From positions 6,448 through 44,830 of the forward strand of contig NW_004440248.1 of assembly GCF_000330505.1 (NCBI RefSeq): DNA of 38,383 bases, read 5' to 3'. Below are positions 1-10,170 of the stretch, in pieces. The notes under the pieces were generated by a model. It searched no databases and was not told the origin of the DNA. It saw only the letters and a list, made by a program, of their open reading frames with translations. Each line of letters begins with the position of its first letter. Positions within the stretch are counted from its first letter, which is position 1. The translations under genes and the position numbers were made by a program. Source of the DNA: Entamoeba invadens IP1. Its lineage: Eukaryota; Evosea; Mastigamoebida; Endamoebidae.

Positions 1-520
1 TTATAGTATATTATAATGAAATAATATATATTTTAAGAAACAAACCAGAAAACCCCAACCAAATTTTTCAAAATATTACTCTAATTAAAATACCATAACT
101 AAATTACAACTAAAGTTGCACAATTTTTCTCAATTAAATTTTTTGGGTTGCACCATTCAACTGCCTTTTGTTTATCGAAATTTTTGCAGCGAAAAGGTCT
201 TTGAATCACACGAAGTAACTTTTCTCATTATTTTCTTTTTTATAAACGAGATGTTTAACATTTGCTCCATCCACAATCGATATACAAAACTGTTTAATTT
301 GTTCTGTATGACAATTGGAATTTTTTGTTTTCAATGCTTTTTATTTAAACAAGCAGTTGAACTTATCATTTGAATATCGAGTCAATTTTTATGTTGATTT
401 ATAACCTGATTCAACTTTTTGTTATTGTTTTTGTTATTGTTAAAAAATAGAGTTTTTCTTTTGTTGTGAGTAAAAAACAAAGAAAAAATAAAGTTGCACA
501 CTTGTTCGGAATGACTTTAT
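1..520 (+). repeat. Dispersed GTTGCAC-rich repeat, copy A (cut by window start)
   Basis: This stretch matches, in inverted orientation, the sequence at 32862-33372 over almost its whole length, with scattered substitutions and a few short gaps. Both copies carry the decamer AAAGTTGCAC at equivalent places (here at about 112 and 490) and a further GGGTTGCACC. Similarity ends at about 518-520, just before the hAT element that starts at 523. The copy probably continues beyond base 1. A short open frame inside (116-373) is not conserved as a frame in copy B, so I read this as a non-coding or non-autonomous repeat. I do not recognise the family. Confidence 0.8.
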
Positions 521-522
521 AT

Positions 523-2793
523 CAGGGTAATTTAAACCGTAACGATTTGTGCACTGCGTGGCATTTTCGTGACGTGGCAAAACAAAAAAAACAAAAATAA
601 TTATTTTGTTTTTTATATTTTAGTTTAACTATTTTTTGCTTTGTGGGAATATGAAAAATAAATATAATTTAATAACGTCGAAAACACCGAGTTTATTTAT
701 AAATATTTATTAAAAAATTAAAAACAATGTCGAAAGATGAATACACACAACTTGTATTGTTTGAGAGGATATACATAAACCGTTTTTATTGCAAAATATG
801 TGGGAAAATATTAACCAGAAGTGGAATGAATCAACATATCCACTCCATTGAATACACCAAAAAACTATAGACTTGATTTTAAACGTTTATAACTACAGTA
901 AAAATTTTATTTTTATTAAAAAAAGTGCAAGAAAAAGAAGTTCAAGAAGATGAGAGAGACACAAATTTGTTACGACATGTTAGGGAGTGTGAGTTGTTTA
1001 TTTCGAAAAAAATAATATAAAATGACTTTATTCCAAAAACAGAAGTTATCAATGATATTATAAGTGGTGTCATCGAAGAAATAAAAGTCTATGGTTTACA
1101 TTTTTATAAATGTTTTTGTTTGTCTAAAACAACAATGAGACGTAGAAGTGATGAAGAATATACAATTAAAAAGAACAAATCAAAGTTATGATCAAAATTG
1201 TGTTTTTGTAGCAATATAATGTGATGAATGCTAAATACACAAAGTTAGTAAATGTGTAATGTGGGTGATATTGGTAATGCTAAACGCTGAAGTCAAAGAT
1301 ATTCTTTTAAAGTTTTGGGAAGCCACACTTTCGACTGGAATATCTATTAAAGACAGAATATTTAAGTATTTTCTAGAGTTTGGTGTGGACCGCAATAAAA
1401 TAAGTATTTGTACGAGTGATGCAGGTTCAAATGTGTATGGTTGTTACAATGGATGTTATGCTCTCATTATGAAAGAAGTTAACTATGAAAACAGATTTTT
1501 TATTTGTAATAAAAATAGATGTTTTTGTCATACAATTAATCTGGCGTCAAAAGAACTTGAAAATGATTATTTGGTTATTCGTCTATTAGAGTGGTTAAAA
1601 GATATTTGTTATATTTTATCAGAAGATAATGATTGGGAAATGATGGGAGGCGCCACCGTTAGAACATACTGTCCTACACATTTTTAAGTATAAAATCAAT
1701 TGTAACGTTTTCATATAACAATTGGAAGGAAATTGAAATTTTTTCTTGAAAAAAAGAGTTGAGTGTGAAAGTGTCAATGATATTGATATGAGCAATTTAC
1801 TTTCTTTTTTGGTTGATAAAGATAGTCATTTCATTTGTGCTGTTCTTATGGATACTTTGGTTTATTTGTCGTATCTTAATCAAAAATTACAACACAAAGA
1901 CAATATAATTTTTAGAGATATAATTGAAATTGAAAATTTTTACATCCATATAAATGATATGATATTGTGTGTGGGAAATGACAACTTTAGTTCATTGCAA
2001 AATGTTTCAAAAATTATGGCATTCGATGTAGAAAGGAGAAAGATTATGATATTGAATTTGTTGACAGTATTAAAAATAAAGTTCAAAAAACGGTTTCAAT
2101 TTTTGGAAAAACAATTTGATAAGCTTCAAGAAAAATGTTATTTAGCAATAGAAATAGAAAAATATTTAAATAAAGAAATAGAACTTGACAGTGATTTTGA
2201 AGTGTTAAAAGAGGGAATTGACATTATAAGAGAACAATATCATAATTCTTCAATATCTCAATTTAAAGAAGAAATCGTGCTAAGACTTGTTTTGAAAAAC
2301 GGACATCTCGAAACTGATTATAAATTAGATCTTCACTCTTTGCGGTCTTTAATACCTCGGAACACGGCTCTGTGGACATTTTACTTATACTTGTTTAGCG
2401 CGTATTCAACAAGTTGCTTATCTGAGTCATCTTTTTCATTTGCAAAATTGGGTTGGAAACCTCATTTGTCAGAAATGGAATATAATTAGCGAATGTCGAT
2501 GAAGGGTTCTAGAGACAATTTTGCAACTGCCCCCGATTTTCAAAAACATTCAAATGAGCAGTGAAATGATTTTGTTTAATTATTATTGATTAGTTTATTT
2601 TTTTATAAAAGATATTATTTTCTTCTTACAAAAATTTTAAAAAAATACAAAAAACATTATATTTATTGGTAATTGTTATTTGTATATGCCGTAAATATTT
2701 ATTTTAATATTATTTGACAATATTTTTATTTCTCTTTACCAAATAATCGCTCTATTTATATCGGCCAATTCCATCCTGGTTTGGCACACCCTG
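523..2793 (+). mobile_element. Degraded hAT-type DNA transposon
   Basis: The element is about 2.27 kb. It starts with CAGGGT at 523-528 and ends with the inverted ACCCTG at 2788-2793; CAGGG ends are typical of hAT elements. It encloses broken transposase reading frames on the plus strand (727-2489). The 8-bp flanks (CTTTATAT at 515-522, ATTTAAAC at 2794-2801) agree at only 5 of 8 positions, so the target duplication is eroded or the exact ends are slightly off. The left flank lies in the GTTGCAC repeat, and the right flank begins a fragment related to the element at 8559-8996. Confidence 0.6.
727..2489 (+). pseudogene. hAT transposase pseudogene (BED finger, RNase-H-like core, dimerisation tail)
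   Basis: Transposase of the hAT superfamily, broken into at least four pieces. Piece 1 (727-870, 47 codons) has a BED-like zinc-finger start (FYCKICGK...NQHIH); a second finger half (NLLRHVREC) appears near 966-993 in another frame. Piece 2 (1259-1687) holds the catalytic-core hallmark CTSDAGSNVYG followed by CFCHTINLASKEL, which matches the family's D-x-G-x-N and C-x-x-H-x-x-NL motifs. Piece 3 (1746-2489) ends with STSCLSESSFSFAKLGW, the C-terminal dimerisation signature; the usual 'SERxFS' reads SESSFS here. Stops and frameshifts separate the pieces, so no functional enzyme is expected. Assignment to hAT is firm; the family within hAT is unknown. Confidence 0.8.
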
Positions 2794-2800
2794 ATTTAAA

Positions 2801-2893
2801 CACATTTTATCTAAACAAAAACAATAACCAAAATTTAAATTTTGTTTTTTGGACGTGTTTTTGCGTCTCATTTATTTTAATCGGTTAAATAAC
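2801..2893 (-). repeat. Partial copy of the 8559-8996 repeat element, beside the hAT end
   Basis: Read on the minus strand, this segment matches about 8541-8635 closely: a GACGCAAAAA end, then AATTTTGGTT, TGTTTTTGTTTAGATAAAAT and GTGT, in the same order and spacing. The match stops right at the hAT 3' end (2793). This suggests the hAT inserted into, or truncated, an older copy of this repeat. Confidence 0.65.
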
Positions 2894-3326
2894 CACATTA
2901 TTAACAATACATGGCATTTTTGTTATTTCACATTTGTTGTTTAAATTTCAAACTGTAAAGTTGGTAAGTTCAGGTGTTTTTGAAATGATTATTGCCGAAA
3001 ATGTGGTATTATAATGTACGAATTTTAAAAAATGGACATTTTGGTTATTAAATGGTGACATGGGTTATTGGCGTTGTGATTTTGGAAACCACCAAATAAA
3101 TTCAACTTAGGTAAGACAAATCAAAATTAAATGGTAAAAATTATAGTTAAAATATTATAAAATTAAAATAATAACTTTATTTAATTAGAACTATTATATA
3201 TAATAGTTTAACACAAGATAAAAAATCAATTATGTTATTATATAAAATCTAATAATTTTATTGTTGTATTAATTCAAAATTGAGTCAATCAAAAATACAT
3301 AAACACCAAATTAACTTGATAATTTA
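2894..3326. other. Intergenic and upstream region of the LRR gene
   Basis: AT-rich spacer with no convincing reading frame. The last 60 bases before the LRR start codon contain AATTCAAAA and several A-rich stretches, compatible with the short, AT-rich Entamoeba core promoters, but I cannot pin down a defined initiator or TATA-like element. Confidence 0.4.
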
Positions 3327-5201
3327 ATGACCAAACAATTAGATAAATACTCAATGATGATCATTTCAAAATACTTTATATCCATTAATGATTATTACAA
3401 TTTAATCAATGTTTGTAAAAAATTTTGGGATATTCCACTGATGTTTCACTACAATCCAATTACATTTAATTATACAACAAAAAAATATTTTAAAAACATA
3501 GAAACCCTTCATTTATATAAAAAGGCCGAAAAGTTTATTCCCGACTATTTTCAGTACTACGTCCACTACCCACTTTCTCTCACAAATTATTATAAATTAA
3601 AACAATCGAAAAACGTGATATGTCCACAAGTCAATTATTCATCTCAAGACACACACAACAAACTTTCATACAAAGATGCAACTGTTTTTCTGGGTTCTGC
3701 CTTTGCAGGGAACTGCAACGTTTTTGAAGAAATGGAGTGTCAGAACATCACCAAATTTGGATTGCGATGTTTTATACATAATCGGATTTTAAGAAAAATA
3801 ACACTGTCGCCTAATTTGCATGAAATTCCAGACAACTGCTTTGAGGGGTGTTCCTCGCTTGAAAAAATCAATTTAGAAAAAGTTTATGTTTTGGGTGACA
3901 ATTGTTTTAAAGATTGTTTAAAACTCAGTGAAATCACTTTTTGTGCAAATATTGTGAAAGCCGCAAAGAACGCGTTTGAAGACGCAATTTCAATCAAATT
4001 TATAACAGCTCCAAACGTAAAAAGTGTGACATTCGATGTAAACGCAAGTTCATCGAGTGCATTTTCTAATATAAAGCACAACGTCATCACAACATACAAA
4101 GACGTAATAAATGGAATTACACTTGATTTTTTATCGGACGAAATTGGTCCACAAGCTTTTATTAGGACGATGGGACTTTCCGATAAAACGATTCCCTCAA
4201 CCATTCAAGTAATTCGAAAAAATGCGTTTTATGGAAGTGATTTAAAACGACTTGATTTGTCACATGTGAAGGTTTTGGAACAACAATCTTTGCTCACACA
4301 AATCACGGCAATCACCATGAATTCGTTTATTTGTTTTCATCATTTGTATCATTGCATTTCACTGAAGAACATTGAAGCTGTTGACACTAAAGTTGTTTGT
4401 GGCAAGGCGGCGTGTTGGATGAAAACTTTGTTAGACAAAAACAGTCTTGAAATATCCGAGTTTAGATACACCAAAGAAGACTTCACTGTTTTTAACGGAA
4501 TTTACCCATTTGGTCTTACAAATTTAAAATCGGTTGAACCAGGTGTGGTGTTCAATGATCTCAAACAAGAAAAAATTGTCATGCCTGAGTGTTTGACAGA
4601 GTTTAATTTAAATGTCTTTTGCAAATGTAAAACATTGAAAACTTTAATTCTTCCAAAGTCATTTCAAGTAGACTATGAAAATAGAACGGTTGACATTGAA
4701 GAGCTCGCTATAATTCCAACACCAAGTCTTGCAAATTATAATTTTAGAAAACTCACATCTATAACATTTTTAAATAACAAAATTATGAACATGAAAATTT
4801 TAGACCAAAATAATTGTCTTAAAAACATCGAATTTGCTAATCCACCAGAAGACCTAAAATTTCATGGTAATATCGACTATTCTTTGTATAAATTGTTAAA
4901 AGATAATTTTAATTTTGATGGAGAAGTTGTGTTGTATAATTCTCAATATAACATTGGTGTTAAAAATGGTATATTTATGGTTCCTGATGATGTGACTTTG
5001 ATTGACATTTACTTTTTAGCTCATTGCAAAGAATTAAAAGAAATTTGGATCGGTAAAAACACAAAAACTATTTCTGATAATGCATTTTATATGTGCACAA
5101 ATCTTACCCTTGTCAAAAATATCAAAAAATCAATGAAATTTACGAAAAAATCGTTTCAGCAAGACAATTTGTCAAAAATCAAATTTGATTTTATTGAGTA
5201 A
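3327..5201 (+). CDS. BspA-like leucine-rich repeat protein
   Basis: Intact 624-residue protein of the BspA-like LRR family (LRR_5 type), which is greatly expanded in Entamoeba. The N-terminus (MTKQLDKYSMMIISKYF, then a VCKKFWDIPLMFHYNPI segment) is the F-box-like leader usual for these proteins. LRRs of about 23-26 residues follow, with the recurrent pattern CF..C..L..I.L, for example around residues 140-225 (NCFEGCSSLEKINL, NCFKDCLKLSEITF), 290-350 and 570-600 (NAFYMCTNLTLV). There is no signal peptide or membrane segment, so a cytosolic or unconventionally exported location is likely. Some Entamoeba members are reported on the cell surface. LRRs serve in protein binding, but the partner is unknown. 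The stop codon overlaps TAATTT, resembling Entamoeba poly(A) signals. A broken relative lies at 20971-21300. Confidence 0.88.
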   Translation: MTKQLDKYSMMIISKYFISINDYYNLINVCKKFWDIPLMFHYNPITFNYTTKKYFKNIETLHLYKKAEKFIPDYFQYYVHYPLSLTNYYKLKQSKNVICPQVNYSSQDTHNKLSYKDATVFLGSAFAGNCNVFEEMECQNITKFGLRCFIHNRILRKITLSPNLHEIPDNCFEGCSSLEKINLEKVYVLGDNCFKDCLKLSEITFCANIVKAAKNAFEDAISIKFITAPNVKSVTFDVNASSSSAFSNIKHNVITTYKDVINGITLDFLSDEIGPQAFIRTMGLSDKTIPSTIQVIRKNAFYGSDLKRLDLSHVKVLEQQSLLTQITAITMNSFICFHHLYHCISLKNIEAVDTKVVCGKAACWMKTLLDKNSLEISEFRYTKEDFTVFNGIYPFGLTNLKSVEPGVVFNDLKQEKIVMPECLTEFNLNVFCKCKTLKTLILPKSFQVDYENRTVDIEELAIIPTPSLANYNFRKLTSITFLNNKIMNMKILDQNNCLKNIEFANPPEDLKFHGNIDYSLYKLLKDNFNFDGEVVLYNSQYNIGVKNGIFMVPDDVTLIDIYFLAHCKELKEIWIGKNTKTISDNAFYMCTNLTLVKNIKKSMKFTKKSFQQDNLSKIKFDFIE

Positions 5202-6070
5202 TTTTTTTATTTGATTAAAGAATTTCGTTTTAAATAAATTAAAATTATAAAAGATGGAAGATAAAGTCAGTGACAAAGTATGAATAATCCGTTATTCAAA
5301 CAATATTTTATTTTAATAGTTTCTTTTCTCTATTAATCCTGTTATTAATCCCAATAAATGGATGGTAAAGGTAAAGGGGTGCCATCACTCCAATGCTATT
5401 TTTCGTTGTTTTCCAAAAACTGAGGGGAAAAAATACTTTTAATTTTATAAAAACAAAAACACAATAGTGTGTTCATGCTTTTAGAAAAAAGTGATTTTAA
5501 TAAAAAATAACTTTAACCTTAGGATTGCGGATGAATAACAAAACTAAAACAAAATACCAAAAATCTCAGAATGGCACCCTTGTCATTTTTATTACATTTC
5601 CTTAATTCGAAAAAATAAAAAAAACAAAAATCATATCATTAAATTAATAATGTCGACGCACCATTTAAAATATACACAAGTTTGAATTGCATATCAGAAC
5701 AATACAAATCAATTTTTGATATCGTAAAGTCTCAATTTTTGAGAATTTGTTAACAGTGAATCACACTTGATTTTTCAAGTTTTTTTTAAGTTTTTTTTTC
5801 ATATTTTTTAAATCGTCTAAAAATAAATGTTATTTTAATTACTCTACCGACATTGTAAGGTTAATAATAAAAAAGAAATGCTCACCATTGAAATCATAAA
5901 CCTCATCCACAAAACTCACTAAAATTAACCAACAACAACAAATACTCAATTAAGACTTCCCAATCACGACTATTGTACTATATAGGTTCCAAACAGTTTG
6001 GTTAAGAATACGGATAAGAGAACAGTCTCACAAGTTCATTAGAATGTATTTATTTTTTACATATTCTTAA
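5202..6070. other. Intergenic; short open stretch and weak inverted repeat
   Basis: No intact gene. At 5643-5753 (plus strand) a 36-codon stop-free stretch without an early ATG encodes a non-repetitive peptide (DAPFKIYTSLNC, then KSIFDIVKSQFLRIC) and could be the tail of a decayed gene. GGGTGCCAT at about 5378 and ATGGCACCC at 5571-5579 are mutually inverted, about 190 bp apart, but I see no target duplication. The remainder is AT-rich spacer. Confidence 0.35.
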
Positions 6071-6290
6071 TTATCTTGAAAGAATAAATTTGTTTAAACC
6101 TTCGTAGAATGGATCAAAAACAATAAATTCTGTTATTTTATTGACGTAGAAGAGTTTTGTCTCTTTTGTCATCTTATTTGGTTTGGGTCAAGGTCTACAA
6201 TGTAAACAACATTAAAGTTATTGTCGAAGGTTTTGAGTTTGGTTAGTGTTGTTTGGAGAATACTGTTGTCTGGAGAAAGTCTGAAATCAT
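6071..6290 (-). pseudogene. Unassigned coding relic with one frameshift
   Basis: On the minus strand a protein-like stretch runs from about 6290 (LSPDNSILQTTLTKLKTF, then DNNFNVVYIVDLDPN) to a TAA at 6071-6073 (ending EFIVFDPFYEGLNKFILSR). A single frame change is needed near 6175, between DLDPN and MTKETKLF. Residue composition is balanced and unlike translated A/T spacer, which is why I read it as the 3' end of a former gene. I do not recognise the family. A small intron at the frame change is an alternative, but no Entamoeba-type GTTTGT donor is evident. Confidence 0.45.
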
Positions 6291-6502
6291 TTTACAAGTC
6301 AAAGAGCATTTATTATAAACTGGTTCCGTTTTTTTAGGAAGTGTACATTTTTTTGATAGGTATGTTTTACTAAAAATATACAGGAAAACGTGCTGTTCTA
6401 TTTTTATATTGCTTTCTAATTATTTTTTTTTTCAATTAATAACCAATTACAATAAACAAATTTTTCATTAATAATAAGGTTCAAACTCCTAAGGTTTTAT
6501 TT

Positions 6503-7582
6503 TTAAAACACTGGATTTTTTTCCATTTTTTCAAATTGTTTGAAATTTGATAAATGGCCAATTGGACCTCCTTTTTGACTCACACACAATTCAAAACGTG
6601 TTTTAATTGAAAACATCAATTTGTCGACTAATGATTGTGGAATTTCATTCCAAATTTTTCTCAATAAAAAAACAATCTCTTTTCTGTTTTAATAACCGGG
6701 TAGTTTTTTCTTAACTTTCTATCCATAATTCCCCATAAATGTTCTATTGGGGATAGATCTGGAGAATTTGATGGCCATAACATCAGCCTTACACCCTTTG
6801 ATTGTAAATATTTTTTAGTTGTAAGTGAACGATGAGCAGGAGCACCATCTTGTTGAAAATGCACAATGTTGTTGTTTAGTTTCTTTCTAACATCTTCGAA
6901 AAAATGACTATTTTCGAGTAATTCAATATATTCTTTTCCTCCCTCTTTTTCTGAACAACGTATTAATTTACTCTTGTATCCGACCCCGATAGCTCCCCAT
7001 ACCATTATTGAACAGTTGGGTTTGGGAGTTTGAGGAAAATGTTCTTTGATGGCTTTGGGAACTTTTCTGTTGCCTTTTTTTGTTAAATTCGCGTAGATTT
7101 GCTAAAAATGATTTTGGTCTCCAACACCACTTTTTGTCTGGATACAACCCAAACCGACTTTCATCACTTATTATTGTTTTTTCCCATTTTTTAATATTTT
7201 TATTCCAAAGTTGTTTTTTGGAAAATACCCATCTGTCTTTTATTTGTTTTTGAGTCAAAACTTGTGTGGATATTTGTTTGCAATATCTAAAATGATTATT
7301 TTTTCTTATTTTATCTGCGGTTGTTTTTGAACAGCCGACAATTTTTCCTACTTCAAAACATGATGAAAATGGTTTGTCGTATGTTATTTTGGATATTTCA
7401 ATATTTATTGTATTTGATAAACTTTTTTCCTCTTTTTATTGGAATAACATTTTATGTTCTTCAATGCATTTTTTAATTCTTGAAATTCTTTTTGGAAAAG
7501 TTTTGAATAGTATTTGAATTTGTTTGTAGTGCCTACCAGCTTTTAAAGCATTAGCGATAAGTTCATTTATTCCCATTGTCAT
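6503..7582 (-). pseudogene. Tc1/mariner-superfamily (DD34E) transposase pseudogene
   Basis: A nearly full-length transposase (about 359 codons) with one nonsense codon and two frameshifts. From the ATG at 7582: an N-terminal helix-turn-helix region (MTMGINELIANALKAG), in-frame TAA at 7436-7438, then a second HTH (KIVGCSKTTADKIRK). The catalytic aspartates lie in IISDESRFGL and HFQQDGAPAH, and the glutamate in WPSNSPDLSPIEHLWG, with 34 residues between the second D and the E (DD34E, Tc1-like). The frame shifts near 7080-7085, and again in a T run near 6664-6672 (minus-strand sense). The tail then continues as KIWNEIPQSLVDKL to a TAA at 6503-6505. The catalytic triad codons survive although the gene is broken. 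I could not identify the terminal inverted repeats. Confidence 0.88.
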
Positions 7583-8119
7583 ATTTAGTTAAGATTACAA
7601 CAATTTATAGTGATTTCAAAAAGTGTAGATTAAAATTTGATTTTGTTAAGGTGTTTAATAAATAAAATACTTATATACAACAGTTTTTTAATACAATAAT
7701 TATAGTTAATATTAGGTTGTGTTATAATAAACTTCTTTGTTTTTAAAATGTTAAATTGTTTTGGGTTTATAATATTCATATATGCCAACAGTTTTGACGT
7801 AATAATAAGAAGAGAATTGAAATAAAAATTTCTCGTGTTGTTTTGTTCAAAAAGTACAGGCAAATTTTATTTGTGTTAATTATTTTAGTCTATTTCTGTG
7901 CCACTATTAATCAATAATAAATCAAAAAACCCAAAAACGTTTAATTTTAGGTATAAATAATTTAGAATACTTTTCCCGATTAATTAACCAAATTTAAAAA
8001 ATAACCCACTTCCGAATTTCTTTTTTTAGTTTATAAATGAAAAAGCGCCTTCAATATAATTGGAAACCATCCCTTCGCTTTGAAATGATACTATAACCCT
8101 CTCATGTGTTGTTGATTGA
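7583..8119. other. Intergenic AT-rich spacer
   Basis: I see no supported feature. The stop-free stretch at 7630-7863 (minus strand) has the I/L/N/K/Y composition expected of random A/T sequence and no start context, so I do not call it a gene. Confidence 0.4.
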
Positions 8120-8430
8120 TTAATTTTTTTTGTTTTTTCCACTTTCAATGTTGTGTGTTATTTCTTCATAGTTAAAGAGTCCTTTAATAATTTTGTTGCT
8201 TTTATTAAATCCCAAATCTTCATAAAATTGCTCCCTCAAGTGATATAAAATTTTTTGTGAGCTTTCGAAGCATTACAATGTAAACATCGTTTCGGGTGAA
8301 AATATTGACAATATGTGTTGATTAGACTTCCGGCCAGCGCATTTTATTTTGGGATATTGGTATCGAAAAATGCAATTGCCACGGGGAAACTTATTTTTAC
8401 CCGGCCCGCATTTTTGCAAATATGATATTT
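8120..8430 (-). pseudogene. Unassigned Cys/basic coding relic with one nonsense codon
   Basis: One minus-strand frame is open from about 8430 to a TAA at 8120-8122 except for a single TAA at 8273-8275. It begins LQKCGPGKNKFPRGNCIFRY, includes FSPETMFTL before the stop, and continues CFESSQKILYHLREQFYEDL and then NKIIKGLFNYEEI. The local G+C (GGGCCGGG near the 5' end) and balanced composition set it apart from the surrounding spacer. No start codon is obvious, so the 5' end is probably lost. I do not recognise the family. The cysteine/basic opening could be part of a zinc-binding region, but that is a guess. Confidence 0.4.
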
Positions 8431-8558
8431 GTTATATGTTTTGTTATTACTTTTTGTTTGAAATTTAATTATCAACTAAAACTGAAATCTAAATAAAAAA
8501 TGTAAAAAATTACTATTTTTTACATTTTTTATTTAATTTAACTGATTAAAATAAACAA

Positions 8559-8996
8559 GACGCAAAAAAACGCGTTAAAAAAATATAATTGAAATTTTGG
8601 TTGTTGTTTTTGTTTAGATAAAATGTGTAAAAATATTTTTAGATTTTTTTTAAATAAAATAACTAACAATTCTTATGGAAACCCATTCTGCCGCACAAAT
8701 CAACAAAAATAATAATTGTAATAAGTTTGTCTTTCTACTCCGATGTTGTCACTGTAATAATAAAGATTTTTCTACTCATTACTAGTGTCTGTGAAAAAAG
8801 TGGTCGATTATATTTCAGACCTAAAGCAAAAATTGCATTAGAATAGTTGTAAAAACCTAGTGTCTGATCTCTTGCTGTAATGTGAAAACTGCTGAAAGAT
8901 GCCTTTTCATACAATAGCAAATTTATATGTAGATTATTTTTAGATTTTTTTTCTCAGTTTTATATTTATAGAAAAAAAAACGCAATTTTTTGCGTC
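8559..8996. mobile_element. 438-bp element bounded by GACGCAAAAAA inverted ends
   Basis: The left boundary reads GACGCAAAAAAACGCGTT (8559-8576). The right boundary, read inverted from 8996, is GACGCAAAAAATTGCGTT. These form an 18-bp imperfect terminal inverted repeat. The left 80 bp recur in a second copy at 2801-2893 (inverted). The interior holds a 61-codon minus-strand open frame (8735-8920) of unknown meaning and a short direct repeat, CTAGTGTCTG, at about 8782 and 8859. The layout suggests a non-autonomous transposon; superfamily and target duplication are not clear. Confidence 0.5.
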
Positions 8997-9275
8997 TCGT
9001 GCATTTTGCCAAAGAAAAAAAATACTATTGGCCGGTTAAACAATAAAAAGACAAAATATTAAAAATAGTAATTATTTGATCGAAAATTATTCTTTATTTT
9101 TTTCTTGTAATTTACACCAACTAAGCAATTTATTCCAAAACTAACAACATGTTTCAATTTAAAATTCTTAATAATTATTAATTATCTATACATTTTGATC
9201 AATAAATTTTTTTATAATTAATTTTTTATTTTAATCCAAATTAAATTAACTTAAATTGTATCATAACTCTGTTAT

Positions 9276-10170
9276 TCAATAAAATAATTTTTGATTCTTA
9301 AATTTTTCCAATTTTTTCAAATATTTTAATCTTTTTACTTCCTTTGAAGCGGCGTATTTCAGAAAGACGAGTTTTCTTGTTGTAGATGTTTTTAGTTTGG
9401 CTCTTTCATCTCTAAACACATTATTTACAATACTAAATACCCTTTCAGAGTCTATGCTAGATGGAGGGACTATCAAAAACTTCCTAGCAGTATCTTGAAG
9501 TAACACTTATTTGTTCTCTCTGTGGCATTTTCTCCAAAATTCTAACCCACTTGAAAATTATCCTTTTCCGTGAGAAATGAAGCTATTTCCGTTTCAATTT
9601 TTAGTTGTGGTGAATTGGCTACATTCATTGTTTCTTTTTCAATAAAAGTTATTTTAACTTGTCCAGTGGATACTCTGAATACACCACACCTTTTATTAAA
9701 ATCATCTTTTAAATCTTTGAGAACTTCCTCGACAAACATCTTCTTTGCTTGTTCTTGTATTATAAATGGAATCTTTTTGTTGTATTTTGGCACTAGAAAA
9801 CATGCAATTAAATAGCATTTCTCTTTTATTATTATTTCAAAGCGGAATAATAATCCTTCTGCAACAAGAATTTTTCAATTAAACTCTTCTTCCATTTGTT
9901 ACACTTCTTTATTGTTATCATCTTTAAAAACATCTTTGCTGGATGTATCATCATCCAAAATATCTTCCGTTGAATTTTCACTTTCTGACAAAATATCGAG
10001 TGGGTAGTCAAACAAAAAGTTGTCATTTTCTTTTCTTTTGGTTATTGTTTTTATACTCCTTTTTTTCACTTTTTCTTTTTCTCTGGGCTGTTTTATTTGT
10101 TTGTCGTCTTTTTTTCTTCATGTTTTCCTTTTTAATAGCCCGTTTCGTTTTTTTTAAAGTAAGACTTTTT
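9276..10170 (-). pseudogene. Second hAT transposase pseudogene (C-terminal half)
   Basis: Read from right to left: a lysine-rich region followed by an acidic linker (YPLDILSESENSTEDILDDD, then TSSKDVFKDD, in one frame at about 9915-10025). After a frame change comes KEKCYLIACFLVPKYNKKIP, similar to the hAT 'A-x-x-LDPRYK' segment. The tail is ARKFLIVPPSSIDSERVFSI, the canonical hAT C-terminal dimerisation motif with SERVFS intact, ending at 9276. A frameshift near 9546 and a stop just after (the EFWRKCHRENK* region) separate the last two parts. The N-terminal BED finger and first catalytic part are not recognisable. This copy diverges in sequence from the hAT copy at 727-2489, so it belongs to a different lineage. 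Confidence 0.78.

Noticed and set aside
116..373. 85-codon frame near the window start
   Set aside because: Lies inside repeat copy A, and the equivalent region of copy B does not keep the frame.
5376..5580. Possible 0.2-kb MITE between GGGTGCCAT and ATGGCACCC
   Set aside because: Only about 10 bp of inverted match, unequal ends and no flanking duplication; kept as a note in the intergenic entry only.
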